Shown here: one piece after another, positions 31,701 through 37,926 of the stretch
Layout of the letters: each line of letters starts with the position of its first letter
How positions within the stretch are numbered: position 1 is the stretch's first letter
Origin: Vicinamibacteria bacterium
Lineage (GTDB): Bacteria; Acidobacteriota; Vicinamibacteria; Fen-336
NCBI GenBank assembly: GCA_016934575.1
Contig: JAFGSN010000043.1
Location: 1 to 37,926, forward strand
DNA: 37,926 nucleotides
Direction of reading: 5' to 3'
Translations under genes and position numbers: made by a program
Notes under the pieces: generated by a model
The model's database searches: none
Told to the model about the DNA's origin: nothing
What the model saw: the letters and a program-made list of their open reading frames with translations, nothing else

Positions 31701-32342
31701 CGCCTTGCTCGCCTGTCGCTTGAGGTTGTCGAGCTGCTTCTCGACTTCGTGGATGATGTCGTTCACGCGCAGGAGGTTTTGCTGGGCGGCTTCGAGCTTG
31801 AGCGCCGTCTGTCGTCGCCGAACCCTGTATTTCGTGATGCCGGCCGCCTCTTCGATGAGCGCGCGGCGGTCGGTGGGTTTGGATGAAAGGATCAGTCCGA
31901 TCTTGCCCTGCTCGATGATGGAATACGCCTTGGAACCCAGGCCGGTGTCCATGAACATCTCGTGAATGTCGCGCAGGCGGCAGATCTGGCCGTTCATCAG
32001 ATATTCGCTTTCGCCGTTACGGTAAAGCCTGCGGGTGACGATACATTCCGAACGGCCGTCGGGACTGTTGCCGTTGAGGCCCGAGACTCGAAGGTTCACC
32101 TCCGCCAAGCCGAGCGGCTGGCGCGTCTGACTACCGGCGAAAATCACGTCTTCCATCGAGGCGCCACGCAGGCTCTTCACGCTCTGCTCGCCGAGAACCC
32201 AGGATATCGCATCGGAGATATTGCTTTTGCCGCAACCATTGGGCCCGACGATACCCGTCACTCCCCCCGTGAAAGAAAGGGCCTGCTTGTCGCAGAATGA
32301 CTTGAAACCCGTCAGTTCAACGCTTTCGAGACGCATCTGCAT
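28782..32342 (-). CDS. smc: Chromosome segregation protein SMC
   Basis: SMC dimers with ScpA and ScpB load at the origin, extrude DNA loops and help separate sister chromosomes. The 1186-residue product has a head-coil-hinge-coil-head layout. The N-terminal ATPase half begins MQMRLESVELTGFKSF and has Walker A IVGPNGCGKSN (residues 32-41). Long coiled coils follow, with a central hinge region (around GVVADSVETDSTHERALEAFLG and GLIEGGRGIKGLL). The C-terminal half has the signature LLSGGEKAL and Walker B FCILDEVDAPLDD. The start is ATG 32342 or 32336 (MQMRLES or MRLES); the codon at 32402 is too far upstream. No scpA or scpB is in the window. Confidence 0.96.
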   Translation of the reverse strand: MQMRLESVELTGFKSFCDKQALSFTGGVTGIVGPNGCGKSNISDAISWVLGEQSVKSLRGASMEDVIFAGSQTRQPLGLAEVNLRVSGLNGNSPDGRSECIVTRRLYRNGESEYLMNGQICRLRDIHEMFMDTGLGSKAYSIIEQGKIGLILSSKPTDRRALIEEAAGITKYRVRRRQTALKLEAAQQNLLRVNDIIHEVEKQLDNLKRQASKARRYRALRDEMRGFERIHYGRRFLDLDQKARLLDGQVREEADRERSAGLVLETEDAQLAARRAALYDEESGLEDQRGRLNDLTLSIDRQQGRSGFCKEQISETTNRESDLLREAEELSSRIAPMADALTTKREELRRIETDLREAESGCAEAEAFVARSVAQQTAIEAQLDESRIAQVELMSRIAALQNSMETARASAERASSALVKLGSEIEILRNERTRTDDLVAASRRREEEGEAHLLDMRQRKEEAAVRDSEARAQADRLADKIEALQSERDSLAGRLASLEEIVATHSMFDEGVRMLLTRRDNGDATAPTILGVVADSVETDSTHERALEAFLGNRLQALLTPDADHALCGVRYLEESGTGRGTFLPLPAARFSSGCSMLREIARQEHAVKGLLSDFYRVDGPHSAEIRAILPDALLVETLEQAFEIASRQGPLPFVTLSGETLRGGLIEGGRGIKGLLSPRREIREVRSRLEELSGTLDAMRLSVEEHRSRAKAAQDEIRVIEDGIHCAEKDLVAIRHDLAAATEECVRLERKSVVLRAEIEQAENDRSAALARGEEIERAFASSQVEREDCAQKLSQLADAVVQCRAATENAQALSSDARSSVAALRERLNACETELRRIEKDNDELVERIASARLRADGLSRRREELSADLAESEQRVSRGLIERERLLKEVSAREDRVRDLRNELEGREHAIRERRREHDMLKDVISELGVEKARAGSDMDHLARECWQSLQQSAAEAAASLSEEDLAQDAESLSAAIDAIRQRLDRMGPVNVLAVEQLEEQDQRCDFLTTQRQDLLDSIAELDHAIKKIDRTSRERFQEAFETINHHFSEVFRQLFGGGTAGLSLIDEENVLESGIDVMAQPPGKRLQNVMLLSGGEKALTAISLLFAIFQYKPSPFCILDEVDAPLDDANIGRFVKMLDGLKHETQFVLITHSRRTMEIADHLYGVTMEEPGVSKLVSVRFT

Positions 32343-32377
32343 AATCGAGAATCCCCAACATCTTGTGAACCGAAAGC

Positions 32378-32407
32378 AATCTAGCACAAGATTATGGGCC
32401 ATGTAAA
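32378..32407 (-). promoter_or_regulatory. Candidate smc promoter
   Basis: Read on the minus strand: TTTACA (32407-32402), an 18-base spacer, TAGATT (32383-32378). The transcript would start near 32371, about 30 bases before the smc ATG. Confidence 0.4.
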
Positions 32408-32412
32408 GACCA

Positions 32413-32441
32413 TTGACGCTTCAGTGGATGAGGCATATGAT
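32413..32441 (+). promoter_or_regulatory. Sigma70-type promoter for the lipoprotein gene
   Basis: TTGACG (32413-32418), 17 bases, TATGAT (32436-32441): five of six matches in each box. It stands back to back with the smc promoter. The transcript would carry a leader of about 95 bases before ATG 32543; I see no structure of note in that leader. Confidence 0.65.
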
Positions 32442-32542
32442 CCTTAAGTCGATGAAAAACAGCGAGATAGGGTGACGAGGTTGTCCGTGAAGCCCAGGGG
32501 GACCTCGGATTGAGCGGGTCCGAAGAGAAGGAGAGAGCCGCG

Positions 32543-32881
32543 ATGAAGCGTGGAACTTGGGTCTTGATGATCGTCATGCCGTGGATAGCGGCGTGTAGCG
32601 GCGGGAAAGACTCCGGATCGGGGGAAGTACGGAATGGTCGCAAGAATCAGGACTCCCATCTCATCCTGGTGGAACACGACAAGCGCGTGATGAGCAAGGC
32701 GAGCGCGGCGGTCAACGAGGTTGTTCGCGGCATTCCAGATTGCGAGGCGGTCAATGCCGCTCTACCCGAGGCGGAGCGCGAGATCGAGCAGGCGCAGCGA
32801 CGCGTGCGCACGTCGGTGGGACGACAGATGCTCGAAGCGATGCAACATCAGTTGCGCAAGGCGCGGACATTCTGCCCCTGA
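32543..32881 (+). CDS. Small predicted lipoprotein
   Basis: The 112-residue product opens with a lipoprotein signal MKRGTWVLMIVMPWIAAC, where Ile-Ala-Ala-Cys18 is a good lipobox. The mature part is short and charged, with NQDSHLILVEHDKRVMSKASA and a helical C-terminal half (PEAEREIEQAQRRVRTSVGRQMLEAMQHQL), probably a coiled coil. The tail has a further Cys (RTFCP) that could pair with the Cys in GIPDCEAV. AAGGAGAG lies 7 bases before ATG 32543. No family is recognised. The gene has its own promoter and is upstream of the OMP-kinase-EAL operon. Confidence 0.72.
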   Translation: MKRGTWVLMIVMPWIAACSGGKDSGSGEVRNGRKNQDSHLILVEHDKRVMSKASAAVNEVVRGIPDCEAVNAALPEAEREIEQAQRRVRTSVGRQMLEAMQHQLRKARTFCP

Positions 32882-32950
32882 AAGAATCGGGCGCATGGGC
32901 GAGACATGGAGACGGCAAGGATTCGCTGCCTCGCTCTTGACATGTGAAGA

Positions 32951-32979
32951 TTGACAGCTTTAGGGCCGGCGGCTAGAGT
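32951..32979 (+). promoter_or_regulatory. Sigma70-type promoter for the OMP-kinase-EAL operon
   Basis: TTGACA (32951-32956), a perfect -35, 17 bases, and TAGAGT (32974-32979). Another TTGACA sits at 32937-32942 with a poorer -10. The transcript would start near 32986, about 23 bases before ATG 33009. Confidence 0.6.
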
Positions 32980-33008
32980 GAGTCGGCGGGCAATCTCGGG
33001 CCTTGGGA

Positions 33009-34526
33009 ATGGACGCAAAGCGGGTCATCATCACCGCCATGTGCTGGTTTGCGCCACACTTCGTGTGGGCGCAATCGCTGCAGAATGTCGTCTTGCGCAA
33101 TTCCTTCAACCCCATCGGCGCCGGAGCGCGGGGGGCGGGCATGGGAGGCGCGTTCATTGCCGTTGTCGACGACGGCACCGCCGCCTCGTTCAATCCGGCG
33201 GGACTCGCGCAACTCCGCAGGTCGGAAATCGCTCTGGTCAGCTTCGCCACTTGGTCCGCCGCCAAGCTTGCGCGTCCGGACGCGCCGGTCACCGAAGTGG
33301 AAAAAGCGCGCGAGAACGTTCCGGAGTTCATCGGCCTGGCGCTTCCGCTCGAAGCCGGCGCGCGGCGTTTGACCCTGCAACTCTCCTATCAGCGCTCTGT
33401 CGATCTTTTCGGCAGAGGCGACGCAACGGTGGTTCTGCCGAACGACTCCTGGGAGGCATCGGGCCCGGAGAGTCGCCTGATCCCGGTCTCGCCGCTTGTC
33501 AGAGTCGACTCCAATCAATCGGGAGCGTTTCATACGTTCAGTCTCGCGGCGGGTCTCGAGCTCACGGATGCGGTGTCGGTCGGCGGATCGATCAACTCAT
33601 GGATCGGCGAATGGCAGGCGTCCGGCATGCAGGTGCTCAGCTTGCGTTCTCTGGACGCGAGCGCGTCCGGCGACGTGTACAACGCGAGGGCTTTCTTCGA
33701 TCAGGATCAGAGCTTGCGCGGCATGAACGCGAACCTCGGCATTCTGCTGCGTTATCCGGCGGTGAGCATCGGGGGAGTGATGCGACTGCCGTTCGCCGGC
33801 AGTTACAAGCTCGAGGAGACCATCGTCGAGTGGTCTTCCGCCCGAATGGAGTCGACCGACAATCGAGACGTATGGATGAACAGCCGCCTGAGGTGGCCGC
33901 GCAGCGGCGGCGTGGGGATCGCCATACGGCCGTTCCGCGGATTGACCGTCGCCGCCGACTATTCATACGCCGAATGGGCGCGGGCCGTCATCGAGGACGT
34001 TCCCGGCGACGCCTTTCTCCCGATGTCGCTGGGCTTCACAGGCGGCGACTCCGAGGCGCGGCCGTACATCAATCGCAACTTCTTCGATCTTTCGCCCGCC
34101 TCGGAGACGTTGACGAAGAACGCCGGTCAATTCAGATTTGGCGCGGAGTTCCTGCTCTCGTTTCCGCGTTTCGTCGTTCCGCTTCGTTGCGGGGCTTTTC
34201 AAGAGAGATCGCCGGTGCCCGACCTCGGCACAATGACGCCAGATCCTGAAACGGCCAAGGGCCGAAAGATCAGGGGGCTGACGTTCGGGACGGGCGTCAA
34301 CTTCGATCGGATCGTCGTCGATCTGGCATACGAGATCCGTCACAGCGAGGGCGCCGTGGGCTTCAGGCTGGACGAGGTCGGGGATGCGGCGGAACAACCA
34401 AGTTACCCGCGCGAGAAAGTCAAGCAAAGTCGTATCGTGGCGTCCATTATCTTGAGACTGGGCAGCGCGGCCGACGATCCTATCAAGCGATGGCTCCGCT
34501 CGATCTTCGTGGGGTCCAAGGGTTGA
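33009..34526 (+). CDS. Outer membrane beta-barrel protein (PorV/FadL-like)
   Basis: A 505-residue protein with a signal peptide (RVIITAMCWFAPHFVWAQS). GARGAGMGGAFIAVVDDGTAASFNPAGLAQL (around residues 38-68) is the signature N-terminal segment of the PorV/FadL-type outer membrane barrels. The remainder alternates polar and hydrophobic residues as in transmembrane beta-strands, and ends in SRIVASIILRLG before a short tail. FadL-like proteins transport hydrophobic compounds, whereas PorV-like proteins act in secretion, and I cannot tell which this is. ATG 33009 is preferred over the TTG at 33003. The stop TGA overlaps the kinase start as TTGA. Confidence 0.78.
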   Translation: MDAKRVIITAMCWFAPHFVWAQSLQNVVLRNSFNPIGAGARGAGMGGAFIAVVDDGTAASFNPAGLAQLRRSEIALVSFATWSAAKLARPDAPVTEVEKARENVPEFIGLALPLEAGARRLTLQLSYQRSVDLFGRGDATVVLPNDSWEASGPESRLIPVSPLVRVDSNQSGAFHTFSLAAGLELTDAVSVGGSINSWIGEWQASGMQVLSLRSLDASASGDVYNARAFFDQDQSLRGMNANLGILLRYPAVSIGGVMRLPFAGSYKLEETIVEWSSARMESTDNRDVWMNSRLRWPRSGGVGIAIRPFRGLTVAADYSYAEWARAVIEDVPGDAFLPMSLGFTGGDSEARPYINRNFFDLSPASETLTKNAGQFRFGAEFLLSFPRFVVPLRCGAFQERSPVPDLGTMTPDPETAKGRKIRGLTFGTGVNFDRIVVDLAYEIRHSEGAVGFRLDEVGDAAEQPSYPREKVKQSRIVASIILRLGSAADDPIKRWLRSIFVGSKG

Positions 34527-36529
34527 TAAGGACGGGAGCGTCGAGACGCGCCGTCAGGATCTGGCTTGTTCTGACACTGGTTCTGGCCCGACCGTCGACG
34601 GCCGAAGAGTGGTTTGACGCCTATACGCGCGGCGTGGACGCGCTCAGGAACAAGGACGGGCGCACGGCCATGGGATTGCTCCAGCGGGCGATCCGGCTGC
34701 AGCCCGAGCCGGGAGCGAATGTCATCACATATGGGACGAATCGGATCGACTACTATCCTTATCTGCGTCTCGCCGAGGCTTGCCTTCTCGCCGGGGAGCT
34801 GGATCTGGCGCGCAAGGCGCTCGATCAATCCGGCCGAAAGGGCAAGGAGCCGGCCGGGCAGAGAAGGCAGGTCGAGGCGCGACTGGCGGACCTGAGACAA
34901 CAGGCGCTTCTCGCCAGAGTCACCCCTCTTCCGCCGACTCCGGCGCCGAGCGTGGCGCCGACGGGCACTCCGTTTCCGACGCCTCATGCCGTCGTTTCGG
35001 CGGCTCCAGTCTCGGGAACGCTCGATCTGCGATCCGAGCCAGCCGGCGCCATGGTCTTGCGCGAGGGCCGTCTGATCGGTATAACGCCGCTCACCATCGA
35101 GCTTGAGCCTGGACTGTACAAGTTGACATTGCGCATGGAGGGCTTCACCGAGGAAATCGTCGCCGTGCGCGTGACATCAGGTCGCAAGATCGTTGAAAGA
35201 CGCAAGCTCAACGCCATCGACGTCAAGCCGACCCCGTCTCCCTCGCCGCCGATTCACAGCGCGTCGCTTTTCGTCTACTCCATTCCGCCCGGCGCGCTTG
35301 TATACATTGATGACGAGCCGATGGGCGTCACCGATCCTCATTCCGGACGATTGGTCAAGGGCGCGATCTCGCCCGGGACGCATCGTATCCGACTCACACG
35401 ATCCGGTTATCGCGACGTGATCGAGCGCATCGAGGTCGCCGGACCCGGGCCGATCGTCTTTCGTGGAAAGCTTGAGGCGGCGTGGCGCGACGGCGCCGTT
35501 TATGTCACGGCCGCGGCGGTCGTGTTGCTTCTGCTGTCGATGCTCGTCGTTTACTATATAAGGCGGCGTGCGCGCTCCGCGACGGCGAACGCGAGGCTCG
35601 AGACGCCTTCTCGCTCGGCGGCGGCATCGCGATCGTTGATTCGCTGGCCGGCTGGTTCGAGCGGGGCGTCCAACGCCGGTTTCAACGAACCCGCGTTGTT
35701 CGGAACTCCGCCCGAGGGCGGCGAGATTTTCGGCGAGTACTTATTGTTCGAGCAGATCGGCAAGGGGGGCATGGCCGCCGTATATAAGGCCGAGCGGCAC
35801 GGCGAGGTCGTCGCTCTCAAGCGGCCGCTCGCCGGCTTGCTCGACGACCAAGAGTTCCTGCAACGATTCATTCGCGAAGCCGAGATCGGCCGGACGCTGC
35901 ACCACCCCAACATCATTCGCATTTTCGAGCGCGGTGAGGCGCTGGGGGTCCCGTTTTTCACGATGGAACTTATCGACGGCGAGAACCTTGGCCGTCGTTT
36001 GCGGAATCAGGGCCGGCTCGATCCGACGCTCAGCGCTTCTTTCGTTTACCAGATTGCCGAGGCGCTCGATTACGCTCACCTCAAGGAAGTGGTGCATCGC
36101 GATGTCAAGCCGTCGAACATCATGATCACTCGCGAAGGCACGGTCAAGGTCATGGACTACGGCATCGCGCGCGCGCGCAGCTTTGACGGCCTGACGGTGA
36201 CCGGCGCTTTCCTCGGCACGCCGGATTATGTCGCGCCGGAAACGGCCGAAGGCCGCGGCACCGACGGCCGTAGCGACCTCTACTCGCTCGGCGTCGTTTT
36301 CTACGAGATGGTGACGGGTCGCAGGCCGTTCGTGGGGGACACTCACTATGCAACGCTAAAAAAGCATTGCCTGGAGCCGCCGACTCCCCCATCCGACCTG
36401 GAGCCGGGAGTTCCCGAGGAGATCGAGGCGATGATTCTTCGCCTGCTTCAAAAGGATCCCGCCGAACGCTACGCGACCGCCGGAGAGTTATTGAGCGATC
36501 TGCGTTCCTTCCTGAACCGGCCCGCGTAG
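34523..36529 (+). CDS. Transmembrane Ser/Thr kinase with N-terminal TPR and PEGA sensor, C-terminal kinase
   Basis: Residue numbers count from the TTG at 34523 (668 residues). A signal-like segment (WLVLTLVLARPSTAEEW) leads into a TPR-like region (about 25-110), a Pro-rich linker, and two PEGA repeats (about 164-230 and 246-306; DLRSEPAGAMVLREGRLIGITPL and VYSIPPGALVYIDDEPMG). A membrane helix (about 323-347) precedes the kinase (about 400-665). The kinase has GKGGMAAVYKAE, VALKRP, HRDVKPSNIM, MDYGIAR (DYG for DFG) and GTPDYVAPE. All catalytic residues are present, so it is probably active. Most bacterial Hanks kinases put the kinase first; this one is reversed, with the sensor probably periplasmic. 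ATG 34490 is an alternative start. TTGA overlap with the OMP implies coupling. Confidence 0.9.
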   Translation: MIRTGASRRAVRIWLVLTLVLARPSTAEEWFDAYTRGVDALRNKDGRTAMGLLQRAIRLQPEPGANVITYGTNRIDYYPYLRLAEACLLAGELDLARKALDQSGRKGKEPAGQRRQVEARLADLRQQALLARVTPLPPTPAPSVAPTGTPFPTPHAVVSAAPVSGTLDLRSEPAGAMVLREGRLIGITPLTIELEPGLYKLTLRMEGFTEEIVAVRVTSGRKIVERRKLNAIDVKPTPSPSPPIHSASLFVYSIPPGALVYIDDEPMGVTDPHSGRLVKGAISPGTHRIRLTRSGYRDVIERIEVAGPGPIVFRGKLEAAWRDGAVYVTAAAVVLLLLSMLVVYYIRRRARSATANARLETPSRSAAASRSLIRWPAGSSGASNAGFNEPALFGTPPEGGEIFGEYLLFEQIGKGGMAAVYKAERHGEVVALKRPLAGLLDDQEFLQRFIREAEIGRTLHHPNIIRIFERGEALGVPFFTMELIDGENLGRRLRNQGRLDPTLSASFVYQIAEALDYAHLKEVVHRDVKPSNIMITREGTVKVMDYGIARARSFDGLTVTGAFLGTPDYVAPETAEGRGTDGRSDLYSLGVVFYEMVTGRRPFVGDTHYATLKKHCLEPPTPPSDLEPGVPEEIEAMILRLLQKDPAERYATAGELLSDLRSFLNRPA

Positions 36530-36533
36530 ATCC

Positions 36534-37760
36534 ATGGTCGATGTCCCGTCAATCACCGGCGTGCAGTCTCGTATCGGGTCCATGCTCCGCGAACAGGGCG
36601 GGCTTGGCGCGATCGTCATCGATCTCGTATCGTTGATCGAAATCGAGCGACGCTTCGGAACAGAAGCCTATCTGACGGTCCGGCAGCACATCCAGCCGTT
36701 GCTCGACGATCTCCGTGGACGGTTGAGAGATGAAGACGTTCTCGCGGTGGATGCGCGTGAAGGCGACCGATTCGTGTTCTTCCTCTCCGCGGCGCGGAGC
36801 CCGCGAGGCAATCTGGCGATGAAAGACCTGAAAGGCCTGGCGCGGAGAATGGAGGATTCTCTGCAGCCGAAAGTCTTCAGGGTGGCTCACCCGTACGGTC
36901 GCGAGCGCCCGGCAGTGGACGTCGGGTACGCTTTCGTGCTTTACAGTCCGCTGGCCAGCGAGGAACGTCAGATCGCCCAGCTCATCGAGGAGGCGCGCCG
37001 GACGGCCGAGCTCAGTCGCGTATTGCGCGAGCGTCAGGAGCGCGAGCGGCTGCTGCAGATCATCTTCAATCGAACGCTGTGGACCGCGTTTCAACCGATC
37101 GTCGAGATCGAGAGTCGCCGTGTCATGGGGCACGAGGCGCTTTCTCGCGGACCGCGCGCCTCCGAGTTGGAGCCTCCGCTCGTGCTGTTCGACGCGGCCT
37201 CTCGGCACGGATTGGTCGCGGAGCTGGAACGCGCTTGCCGCCGCCGGATTTTTCAAGACTGGGCCGATTTCGGCGCGCCGGGACGGTTGTTCCTCAACAC
37301 CGTGCCGTCAACCATCCGCGATCCGTCTTTTCGAGGACGGGGAATGATCGACATGCTCGGCGAGTCGCTCTCGCCGCGTCTCATCACTCTCGAGATCACG
37401 GAACGAGAGGTCATCGAGAACATAGGTCTTTATCGGGAAGCGATGCATTCATTCCTGGAGATGGGTTTCAGCTTCGCAATCGACGATCTCGGCGCGGGAT
37501 ATTCCGGCCTCGAGACGCTGGTCACGCTCGGAGCGAGTTATCTCAAGATCGACATGGGTCTCGTGCGTGACGTGCATCTGAAGCGGATCAACCAGCAGGT
37601 CGTGCGAGCCATTGCGGAGATGGGCGCCGCCGTAGGCGCCACGGTGATCGCCGAGGGCATCCAGACCGGGGAAGAGGCGGAAACCCTGTTCGATCTCGGC
37701 GTCCATTACGGTCAAGGATACTTCTTCGGGCGACCCATCGAAGCGGACGTGTCTTCATAG
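36534..37760 (+). CDS. Degenerate GGDEF + EAL c-di-GMP phosphodiesterase
   Basis: The 408-residue product has an N-terminal GGDEF-like domain (about 1-165) where the catalytic motif is replaced by AREGDRFVF, so cyclase activity is probably lost. The C-terminal EAL domain (about 180-408) retains the residues for c-di-GMP cleavage: GHEALSRG (the EAL motif), FLNTVPSTI, LEITEREVIEN, FAIDDLGAGYSG, LKIDMGLVR, VIAEGIQT and QGYFFGRP. No membrane segment is seen, so it is probably cytosolic. It starts 4 bases after the kinase gene and is likely in the same operon, so it could link kinase signalling to c-di-GMP levels, which is inference. Confidence 0.9.
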   Translation: MVDVPSITGVQSRIGSMLREQGGLGAIVIDLVSLIEIERRFGTEAYLTVRQHIQPLLDDLRGRLRDEDVLAVDAREGDRFVFFLSAARSPRGNLAMKDLKGLARRMEDSLQPKVFRVAHPYGRERPAVDVGYAFVLYSPLASEERQIAQLIEEARRTAELSRVLRERQERERLLQIIFNRTLWTAFQPIVEIESRRVMGHEALSRGPRASELEPPLVLFDAASRHGLVAELERACRRRIFQDWADFGAPGRLFLNTVPSTIRDPSFRGRGMIDMLGESLSPRLITLEITEREVIENIGLYREAMHSFLEMGFSFAIDDLGAGYSGLETLVTLGASYLKIDMGLVRDVHLKRINQQVVRAIAEMGAAVGATVIAEGIQTGEEAETLFDLGVHYGQGYFFGRPIEADVSS

Positions 37761-37926
37761 GACGCGTCTCCCGAGCGCAAGAGCGCACGGATTGACGACG
37801 TCAGGTGGGCGGGCTTTCCTACGAAAAAGTGGTGGCGTTTTTTTACGAAGGCATTGGGGATTTAATTAAACTAGATGTTCGGCTGGTTGCTGAGCGTCAA
37901 CCCGCAAGTCCATGCTCTCGCGACGC
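37761..37926 (+). other. AT-rich spacer and start of a possible next gene
   Basis: The last 166 bases hold no complete gene. A run of seven T (37838-37844) and TTAATTAA (37862-37869) form an AT-rich island unlike the rest of the window and are probably a promoter region. An ATG at 37875 opens a frame reading MFGWLLSVNPQVHALAT that is still open at the window end; no SD is visible before it. Confidence 0.35.

Noticed and set aside
1-37926. CRISPR arrays, tRNA or rRNA genes, insertion sequences, integrases
   Set aside because: I saw no regularly spaced direct repeats, no cloverleaf or rRNA signature, no transposase motif and no terminal inverted repeats.

Overview
The window is a dense, GC-rich bacterial chromosome segment (about 34 protein genes, one RNA gene, almost no spare DNA). 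No IS element, integrase, CRISPR array, tRNA or rRNA gene was seen, so it reads as core and lineage-specific chromosome, not a mobile island. The mixture points to a Gram-negative, deltaproteobacteria/Myxococcota-like lineage or a similar poorly cultivated phylum: a proteobacterial-style zapB-zapA-6S RNA order, SMC, GatCA, an outer-membrane beta-barrel protein, a lipoprotein, a Hanks-type kinase with PEGA repeats, an FHA protein, and several secreted repeat proteins. That placement is inference only.

Layout. 1-3210 (+): rpmI (5' end cut off), rplT, a ZapB-like coiled coil, zapA, a 6S RNA, thiL and a DUF2062 membrane protein. 3176-5735 (-): gatC, gatA and a metal-dependent hydrolase joined by two 4-base start/stop overlaps. 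5973-10077 (+): a good promoter, a giant FHA/transmembrane/IPT-TIG protein and a translationally coupled ParA/MinD-like ATPase. 10082-13198 (-): an SGNH hydrolase fused to HEAT repeats, then an NTP_transf_5-like nucleotidyltransferase. 13326-16385 (+): a divergent PlsC-like acyltransferase, a tiny ORF carrying a Walker A motif, and a secreted GH127 glycosidase. 16429-19967 (-): a five-gene cluster of SEC-C protein, VKOR-DsbA fusion, YjbQ, PHP phosphoesterase and spermidine-synthase-fold protein.

20035-24272 (+, with one - gene): a promoter with palindromes, a PLP aminotransferase, an FmdB-type zinc ribbon (-), a DUF218 protein, a small membrane protein and CoaE with a C-terminal extension resembling an ADP-ribosylglycohydrolase. 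24318-26961 (-): a PHP-domain protein and a secreted Sel1-repeat protein. 27098-28761 (+): nicotinate phosphoribosyltransferase with a possible structured leader and a clear terminator. 28782-32342 (-): SMC. 32413-37760 (+): a lipoprotein, then an apparent operon of outer-membrane protein, PEGA-Ser/Thr kinase with its kinase at the C-terminus, and a degenerate-GGDEF/EAL protein.

Two cofactor branches recur: NAD (nicotinate salvage) and CoA/thiamine phosphate (CoaE, ThiL, YjbQ). A phospho-Thr writer (kinase), a phospho-Thr reader (FHA protein) and a c-di-GMP enzyme lie within 30 kb. The best candidates for something undescribed are the FHA-TIG/ParA pair, the CoaE-DraG-like fusion, the SGNH-HEAT protein with its nucleotidyltransferase, the outside-in PEGA kinase operon, and the hairpin leader in front of the NAD-salvage gene.
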